Shown: in pieces, positions 28,981 to 38,900 of the stretch
Layout: each line of letters opens with the position of its first letter
Position numbering within the stretch: position 1 is the first letter of the stretch
Assembly (NCBI GenBank): GCA_021205635.1
Contig: JAJPXC010000155.1
Span: 1-58,949, forward strand
Source: Bacteroidales bacterium
GTDB lineage: Bacteria; Bacteroidota; Bacteroidia; Bacteroidales; Muribaculaceae
Direction: 5' to 3'
Length of the DNA: 58,949 bases
Notes under the pieces: model-generated
What the model was told of the DNA's origin: nothing
Databases searched by the model: none
What the model saw: the letters and a program-made list of their open reading frames with translations, nothing else
Program-made: the position numbers and the translations under genes

Positions 28981-29110
28981 TGGCACGACCTTTCGTGCCA
29001 GCGAGAGCAGAACCCGCGCTTGCGCGGGGCTATGCCGAGCGCAGCCGAAAGCGGGCGGAGCCAGCTCGGCGACTCATCGCGAAGCGCTTTCGGAGCAAAG
29101 CGGAGAAAGA
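28981..29110. repeat. GC-rich palindrome cluster (REP/BIME-like)
   Basis: Consecutive hairpins: TGGCACGA/TCGTGCCA (28981-29000), CCCGCGC/GCGCGGG (29013-29028), GCCGAGC/GCTCGGC (29034-29040 with 29064-29070) and CCGAAAGCG/CGCTTTCGG (29045-29053 with 29085-29093). The last is interleaved with the previous pair. The cluster starts where the integrase coding sequence stops looking like an integrase. Confidence 0.75.
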
Positions 29111-29416
29111 AGTAGTACTCCCTTGCCATGCCCATGTCCTTGCATATCTTCTTGATGCCGTTGTTGACGTTGGCCGAGATGTCCTTGCGGTTGAGCTTGT
29201 CGGTGTAGTCGAGTATCACTCGTGAGCAATACTCGTTGACCACGGCGTCTTTGAAGTCGCCGTTTGGTGCGATACCCTTCGGGCTAATGACCTTATCGGT
29301 CTTGATGTAGCTCGACTGGCTGCGGTGGACGATGCGGATATACACCGGGAAGAAACCGTCAGCCCTTTGCTTACTTACAACTGCCTTTAGTGTTGTCATT
29401 TGGTAGCGTTTTGTGA

Positions 29417-29481
29417 GGTGTAAGTTTTAGTGTAAATTTGGTGTAAGCGGTCTCTGCCATAGGTGTAAGTCAGGGTGTAAG
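29417..29481 (+). repeat. Five phased GGTGTAAG direct repeats
   Basis: Copies at 29417, 29429 (AGTGTAAA), 29440, 29462 and 29474, with start-to-start distances of 12, 11, 22 and 12 bp, close to multiples of one helical turn. They lie in the region just upstream of the truncated integrase. Confidence 0.8.
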
Positions 29482-29540
29482 CGAAACCCGTTCAAACGGC
29501 TCGTTTTTTGTTTCCAAATGCACGAACCCCCTAAGAACAG

Positions 29541-29583
29541 CTTAGGCTGTAACCGCCGTTTTACCAGCGCATTACAGCCTAAG
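29541..29583. terminator. 12-bp inverted repeat downstream of ppdK
   Basis: CTTAGGCTGTAA (29541-29552) and TTACAGCCTAAG (29572-29583) are perfectly complementary with a 19-bp loop, 28 bp after the ppdK stop. No T-run follows on the minus strand, so a terminator role is uncertain. Confidence 0.4.
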
Positions 29584-29610
29584 AAGGTTATGTGGTTAAA
29601 GTAGCTCTGA

Positions 29611-32322
<2,712 letters not shown>

Positions 32323-32399
32323 TGGTGATTTGGTTATTTAATGAGTTATATAAGGATTTGTAAAAATTCGTTAACAGGCGTTTGCCACTAACGCAACCG

Positions 32400-32434
32400 C
32401 AAATTTACTCATTTCGGTTGAATCTTCATTCAAA
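32400..32434 (-). promoter_or_regulatory. Promoter of ppdK
   Basis: -7 box TAAATTTG on the minus strand at 32400-32407. A TTTG lies 23 bp further upstream at 32431-32434, slightly wider than the usual spacing. It leaves a leader of ~70 nt. The rest of 32323-32687 has only this promoter and the elements listed next. Confidence 0.6.
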
Positions 32435-32591
32435 TAAGCCATATTTTTTGTTGAATTTCGCGAAAATTGTTGAAAATTGTAAAAACACCTGCCTTTTCTC
32501 CCCCCATTGTGGCTATATTTTGGGACACCTGTAAAATTTTTCGTTTGTGGTTAAACTGTGTCACTCCCCCCCAGCTAGCTTAGCGCTAAAT

Positions 32592-32637
32592 TTCCCGTGT
32601 AAATTCCCGAATTTTTTTCTTGAAGTTTACGCGGGAA
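32592..32637 (+). promoter_or_regulatory. 12-bp inverted repeat flanking the -33 region of the AlbA_2/helicase operon
   Basis: TTCCCGTGTAAA (32592-32603) and TTTACGCGGGAA (32626-32637) are complementary except one T-G wobble. The arms bracket the -33 element and end 5 bp before the -7 box, which suggests an operator. Confidence 0.55.
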
Positions 32638-32650
32638 AAACGTAACTTTG
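32619..32650 (+). promoter_or_regulatory. Promoter of the AlbA_2/helicase operon
   Basis: CTTG at 32619-32622 (3 of 4 matches), a 20-bp spacer and TAACTTTG at 32643-32650. The start near 32657 leaves a ~30-nt A/T-rich leader before ATG 32688. Confidence 0.7.
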
Positions 32651-32687
32651 CTTTCTCATTATTATAAACACAATTTTTGTTTCGACT

Positions 32688-35600
32688 ATGGAAAAAGTAA
32701 TTGTCAAATGTCACGGCACGCAAGCCGTCAAAGGAAAGTTTTATTACACGGTAAAATATAACGGGGAGGAGGAATTGGTGGAGCTTTTGCCCACGCAGTC
32801 GAAAACGAAGCATCCCAAGGAGCTTACCTGCCTGGTGTCGATCGACGGCGGCCGCGTGAAATTGGTGCAGGATCGCGAGTGGATTATGGCCAATCATTAC
32901 CAGCCGGGAAAGGAATACGATTTCAATGTGAGAGGCGAGGTGCAACAGGGCCACAAGGTGATTGACCAATTCGGATACGCTCATATATGGAATCATCCAC
33001 AATCGTTGCATATCCAATCGGGCGACGCTATCAAGTTGAAAGTGAAGGCGGTAAACGGAATAAATCTTGAATTTGAGGAGTATGAGGCCCCCGAAAGAGC
33101 CGCTGGTGCCGATTTCGTGGAATTATCACAATTGATTTCAAACACTTTTGCCCAAGAGCAGCGCGAGGAATTGGAGGCATTGTGCCAGCAACTACTCGAA
33201 AATCCCGTCTTTGAGCCAGCACGCGTGGCTTACGACAACCAGGAGAAGCATTGGCCGTTGGAGTTTTTGGTGAGGCTCAACATCTACCTGGGCAGCTCGG
33301 AGGCCGAGGATGACAGCCGTTACGCCACGCTGTTCCGCTCGCTTTCATTCCACTTGCTTGAGCAATCCGTCATTCTCAAGCGCTTGCCATCCGACGAGCG
33401 GCGCCAATGGATCGACACGCTTACGCCCATCGCCCAAAACGCCGAGGACTATTGGCAAGCCTCGGAGATCAACGCCAAGGGCCATGGCGAGGAGTATATG
33501 AACAATGTATTGAACAACCTGCGCACGTCGGAATACTTGTACCAGCCCGAGCGAAAGTTTCGCGTGATGCTCTACCTGTTCCGAATGCGCTTCGACCTGA
33601 TGGCCAAGATGCTCGACAGCGTGTGCGACATCCTCGTGGCCGGAAACAAAAACAACTGGAAGAACGAGCCGTTCCGCGGGGGATTCGTAAAGATGCTCGA
33701 GATATTCATCTCCACCTATCGCGTCACGGCCATCCGCAACCGCGGTGTAAAACTTATCCACCAGTTGATCAAGGCGATAGCGATCCAGCTGTTGCTTTCC
33801 AACGACACCGACACCATCGACCGGCGCCTTAACCGGGCCACCTATTACCGCTTGCTGGCCTATATCGACCGATATGCCTCGGGCAAACTGCTACACGACG
33901 CTTTGATGTGCTTGTTGACCCCCTACAACGAGACGCTGGAATACGGCTGGGCCGACGTTCAAAACCTCAACTCGCTTTATCTCCAAGCCGCTTATCGTCG
34001 CCGGCCTGACGCTTCAACCGATTTTCAGCCATGGGAATACAAGAGCGATCGTGGAGTGCTATGGCTTGACAAGGATGGCGTGACCATCGCCTCGGAAAGC
34101 AGCTCCAGCGAAGTGAAAGTGAGCGACATCTGCGATTGGGAAAGTCTGACGGTGCGCCTTGGATCCTCCAAGCCCAAAAAGAGCAAAGGCACCACTTTGG
34201 AAAGTCTCTCGGCTTTCTGGGATGCCATAATCGAAGGCTTAGAGGAAAAACCACGCGCGTTGCCCGCCAAGGAGGAAAAAGAGCCCACTCTCCCCGAGCC
34301 AGGCGCCTACACCTATGTGGAGGTGGTATCCGAGGACGCCGAGAATACCTGTTTCATGTGCCGAATAAGCGATTCACGCTACAAGGGCGAAGGCATCCTT
34401 GAGAAAAACAAAATTGTAAGCTATCTGAAAGGCGGCCGCGACAACCTGTTGCAAACCAAGGATCAATTTGGTCGCCCACTGAAGCTTCCAGTGATGGTTG
34501 TGGGTGATCCCGACGCCGACGGTCATCTCCACTTCTCTATGGTGGATGACGTGATGGAATGGGAAAACAAGACCCAGAAGGCAGGCGCCACCGTGGATGT
34601 ACGCATCAACGACACCAATGGCATCATCTCTTACGGCAAAAACGGCTACCAGCGCGGCTACGTAGGCATCACCTTTGAGGGCGTTCCAGCTTTCGTAAGA
34701 GAGGAGGATGGTATCTACCCCCAAAAGGGCGACGTGATCACGGCTTGCATCGAGGAGTTGCGTCCCTCGGGGCAGGTAACATGCGAGTATATCGGAAAAT
34801 CCAACGCCCGGTTCACGGCCCACGACGCTTTGGGCTACCTCTTGCGGGCCGTTAGCCGATATTACGCCGAGGATGAGGAGGAGAATGAAGAGGAGGTCGC
34901 TCCTACCACGGTAGAGCGCAAAGCCATCACCGAGGATATGATGCTCGAGATTGTGGGTATACTCGACCGATATGCCGTAATCCACCCCGACAAACGCATG
35001 GCATTCAGCGCTTTGGCCGTGGCCCGCATTATCAGCCGATTGGTGGGTTCCAAGGAGGGGGATGAATATTACCACCGTCGCTGCCGCTTGTTAATCGATT
35101 TCGAGAAATACGAGCAAAGCGGCATCATCGACGAGCACACGCTCCAAGCGCTGTCGCAGGACATGACCTCCGAGGCGTTCAAGAACGATTATCTGGTAAA
35201 CGAGGCGTTCTCCAAGTTCCAGATTCTCGAGGCTATGGGCAAACGCCACAACGTGGAGAAGCTGCGGGAAATCAGCGGCTCCGACCATCGGCCCAACATT
35301 CGCAACGCCGCTAATCTGGCCATCGCCTACATCCTCTCATGGGGCCAGAACATCCCCGATATCGACACCCGCCTGCGCGAGCGCATTTATCAGTTGCTCG
35401 ACTTGAATATCACCATCTCGGACGACAGCGATTACGGCGCCCTGGAGACCCAAACCAAGGAGTACAAGACCTCGGTCGTTTACCCCGGCAACTCCATGCT
35501 ACCGGCCAAGGACGTACAAGGAGCCGTGATCATGCAGGTGGTCGACTCGATGCTCAACTCCGACGACGGCGGCACAATCTACTTCGGTGTCGACGACAAC

Positions 35601-35903
35601 GGTATGGCCGTGGGATTGGACAACGACTTGAAATACCTTGATCTGTCCCGCGACGGCTACGACCGATACATTCGCGGTTGGATATACCGCGAGCTGGGTC
35701 AGGTGGCCAACTCCCTCTGCAACGGCACGTGGGAGTCGACTCGTGGTTGCGACGTCTACCGCCTCGACATCAAGCCAGCACCCGAGCTTATCCCCTTCCG
35801 CGGTGACTTCTGGCAACGCCAAGGCTCTGAGAAGCATGTGCTCACCAAAGACGAGCTCCCCACTATCCGCCAACTCCACGCCCAAGCAATGGCAAAAAAA
35901 TAA
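32688..35903 (+). CDS. Large AlbA_2/Schlafen-type domain protein, first gene of a two-gene operon
   Basis: 1071 residues. The N-terminal ~130 residues (KFYYTVKYNGEEELVELLP, then GKEYDFNVRGEVQQGHKVID) look like small beta-barrel repeats. A long helical middle follows, with two further beta-rich modules at ~540-720 and a very acidic linker around 727-740 (EDEEENEEE). The last ~160 residues are an AlbA_2 domain: ETQTKEYKTS near 920 and GGTIYFGVDDNGMAVGL at 961-977. AlbA_2 domains occur in Schlafen nucleases, in transcriptional regulators and in several phage-defence proteins. The next gene starts 27 bp downstream. Base composition matches the core genes. Function unknown. Confidence 0.75.
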   Translation: MEKVIVKCHGTQAVKGKFYYTVKYNGEEELVELLPTQSKTKHPKELTCLVSIDGGRVKLVQDREWIMANHYQPGKEYDFNVRGEVQQGHKVIDQFGYAHIWNHPQSLHIQSGDAIKLKVKAVNGINLEFEEYEAPERAAGADFVELSQLISNTFAQEQREELEALCQQLLENPVFEPARVAYDNQEKHWPLEFLVRLNIYLGSSEAEDDSRYATLFRSLSFHLLEQSVILKRLPSDERRQWIDTLTPIAQNAEDYWQASEINAKGHGEEYMNNVLNNLRTSEYLYQPERKFRVMLYLFRMRFDLMAKMLDSVCDILVAGNKNNWKNEPFRGGFVKMLEIFISTYRVTAIRNRGVKLIHQLIKAIAIQLLLSNDTDTIDRRLNRATYYRLLAYIDRYASGKLLHDALMCLLTPYNETLEYGWADVQNLNSLYLQAAYRRRPDASTDFQPWEYKSDRGVLWLDKDGVTIASESSSSEVKVSDICDWESLTVRLGSSKPKKSKGTTLESLSAFWDAIIEGLEEKPRALPAKEEKEPTLPEPGAYTYVEVVSEDAENTCFMCRISDSRYKGEGILEKNKIVSYLKGGRDNLLQTKDQFGRPLKLPVMVVGDPDADGHLHFSMVDDVMEWENKTQKAGATVDVRINDTNGIISYGKNGYQRGYVGITFEGVPAFVREEDGIYPQKGDVITACIEELRPSGQVTCEYIGKSNARFTAHDALGYLLRAVSRYYAEDEEENEEEVAPTTVERKAITEDMMLEIVGILDRYAVIHPDKRMAFSALAVARIISRLVGSKEGDEYYHRRCRLLIDFEKYEQSGIIDEHTLQALSQDMTSEAFKNDYLVNEAFSKFQILEAMGKRHNVEKLREISGSDHRPNIRNAANLAIAYILSWGQNIPDIDTRLRERIYQLLDLNITISDDSDYGALETQTKEYKTSVVYPGNSMLPAKDVQGAVIMQVVDSMLNSDDGGTIYFGVDDNGMAVGLDNDLKYLDLSRDGYDRYIRGWIYRELGQVANSLCNGTWESTRGCDVYRLDIKPAPELIPFRGDFWQRQGSEKHVLTKDELPTIRQLHAQAMAKK

Positions 35904-35930
35904 TCTGATACTGTTTCACGCTTTTTCTTC

Positions 35931-38900
35931 ATGACTATTTCTACCGAAAACCAAGACAACCGTTTCCCGTTCCTCCCCGATTGGAGCGGAGAAATAACAC
36001 TGGAATACTCGGCCGAGATCAACTTCGCGATGGTACACAACTACCAATCGCCGATGGCTCGCTGCATAATCCACAACAATGGCGATACACCTTGGACCGA
36101 CGTGGCCCTGACTGTGGAGAGCGAATCGCTCAAGCCCGTCACTCACAGAATCGAGGCGGTTTCGCCCCACACCAGCGTCGACATCACCAAGGATATTCTG
36201 CTGATCCCCGACGCCGATGAGATGATGAGGCTTACCGAGCCCAAACTCACCTCATTCACCCTTCGCGTCACCGTTGGCGACAAGGAGGCTTTCAAGATGG
36301 AGAATCCCGTGAGGCTCATGGCCTATGACCAATGGCTAGGAGCGTCGAAGCACCCCGAGATGCTGGCGGCATTCGTGATGCCCAATCATCCGTTGATTTC
36401 GAGAGTGCTTGCGGCCGCGTCGGGTTTTATGGAAAAATGGACACGCTCCAGCGCCCTTGACGAGTATCAATGTGGCGACCCCAACCGCGCGCGCCTGCAA
36501 GTGGCGGCGGTATACGAGGCGTTGCGCTCCGAAGGGTTGATTTACGTGTCGGCCAAGGCCAGCTTTGAGGAAACCGGGCAATGTATACGCACTGTCGATC
36601 GGGTCCTTACCGACAAACTGGGTACTTGCATTGACTTGACCGTATTATTCGCCTCGTGCTTGGAGGCTATCGGTATCCAGCCTATTTTAGTGCTCTTGAA
36701 GGGACATGCCTTCGTTGGTGCATGGCTCGCCCCACATATCGGCGAGATGATTGGCGACGACGCCGATTACCTGCTCAAAAATCTCGCCGACGGTATCAGC
36801 GAGTTGGTAGTTGTCGAAACCACACTACTCACATCCTCGGGCTCGCCCGATTTCGAGCAAGCCGTGGAGCAAGCAGTCACAAAGTTGAAGCTACCCGACG
36901 CCCTCAACTGCTACGTCAACGTGGCCGAGTGCCGATTCAAGGGTATCCGTCCCCTGCCGATGCGAGTGATGAAGGACGATCAATGGGTGGTGGTCAACGA
37001 CACCGAAGGGCGCGATAACGCCACCACCAAGATGCGACGTGTCGACCGTTACGACCTCTCGGCTTATGACGCCGAAGGTGCGACAATCAGCAAGTTCACC
37101 GTGTGGGAACGCAAGCTTCTCGACTTCTCCCTCCACAACAACCTGCTGAATATGAAGCTCGGCAAGCGCATCATCCCCATCGTGTCGTTCAACATTGACG
37201 CTTTGGAGGACGAGTTGCAAGCCGGCAAGCGATTTAGAGTACTGCCTTTCCCCTTGCCCACTGTTACCGAAGCCCCCGGCAAGATTTACGACTCATCGCT
37301 TTACCCAGCCTTGGAGGAAATGGTAACGCAGCAACTCACCAATGGAGTGATATATTCATTCCACACCGAGGACCCGCTTAAGGATGCACTGAAATACGTC
37401 TACCGTAAGGCTCGAACGTCGCTTGAGGAGAATGGAGCCAACTGCCTGTATCTGGCTTTGGGTGCGCTGAAATGGTACGAAACCGAGCACAGCAGCAACC
37501 CACGTTACGCTCCCATCCTGTTGCTACCGATTGAGATTATCCGGGGAACGCGTGGCTCAGGCTACACCATCAGGATGCGCGACGAGGAGATTGCCCTCAA
37601 CATCACCCTCACCGAGATGCTCAAGCAACAACACGACATCGACCTGTCGTGCTTGAACGCTCTCCCCACCGACCACTCGGGCGTTGACGTCAAGAAGATT
37701 TTCGCCATTATACGCGACAAAATCCTCAACAAGCGAGGCTGGAACGTGATCGACGAGGCGATGATCGGATTGTTCTCCTTCTCCAAATTCGTGATGTGGC
37801 ATGACATCCACACCAACGCCCCACGCCTAATGGAGAACCCCATAATCTCCAGCCTTGTGGAGGGACGCCTCAAGATGGATCTTGTCAATTCCACCACCGA
37901 CGCGCGTGAGGCCGACCGCTCCTGTCGTCCCGAGGAATTCACCCTCCCAATCGACGTCGATTCCTCTCAACTTGAGGCGATTATCGACTCAGGGAAGGGG
38001 CATAGCTTTATCCTCCACGGCCCTCCTGGAACCGGAAAGTCGCAGACGATCACCAACATGATCGCCAACGCCTTGTACCAGGGGAAACGCGTGTTGTTTG
38101 TGGCCGAAAAGATGGCCGCGTTGTCGGTCGTGCAATCGCGCTTGGAGAAGATTGGCCTCGCTCCCTTCTGCCTCGAATTGCACTCCTACAAGGTCACTAA
38201 GCAACATTTCCTCGAGCAGATGGACATGGCGCTCAACGTAGTGCACGGTCAACCCTCATCCGTTTATAAGGAAGAGGCCGAGGCCTTGTATCAAAAACGT
38301 TGCCAACTGATGGACTACGTGGAGGGGATGCACCGTCGCATGCCTCAGGTGGAATATTCTCTTCACGATTGCATCGCGAGGTACAACGGCATTGACGGCG
38401 ACGAGATCAAGGTGGAGATTGACTATTTTAAGGATCTATCCCTTAAGCAAATAGAACAATTGGCAGAAAAGATTCAACGCCTCGACACGATTTTCCAAAT
38501 CACGGGCAACCCGGCCGAAGGCGTCTATCGCGGCCTGCACATGCGTGACGGATCGGTTGATGCAGAGCGATCGGCGAAACAACATATCTCCAAAGCCAAG
38601 CGCCACCTTGACAAAATCGACAACAACCAGATCTTGCGCCTGCTCGAGGATATTCCGGCACTGCTCGAGCTAGAGACAGCCAACAACTCGGCGCTCGCCC
38701 TCGACGATATTCACCGCGACCTTCTCCGACGCTACGGCCAAGGGATTTTCTCTACCGACCTCGGCGCAATGAGCCGGGAGTGGCGAATGCACGGCGACAA
38801 ATGGTTCCTCCCCCGTTATTTCGGTCGACGGTCGATGCTTAAACGTTACGCCATGACTGCCGCCGATGTGGAATATCTAATCGAGACTAATGAGCAGATC

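Larger units (their letters stand above)
28890..29399 (-). pseudogene. Truncated tyrosine recombinase (arm-binding N-terminus only)
   Basis: The first ~115 residues (TLKAVVSKQRADGFFPVYIRIVHRSQSSYIKTDKVI, and on to MGMAREYYFFLRFA) match the N-terminal arm-type DNA-binding and start of core-binding regions of Bacteroidetes tyrosine integrases. The catalytic domain with its Arg-His-Arg-Tyr set is absent. The frame instead runs into a GC-rich palindrome cluster (28981-29110) and stops inside a terminator. It is therefore a broken mobile-element integrase. Phased GGTGTAAG repeats directly upstream could be its former binding sites. Confidence 0.75.
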
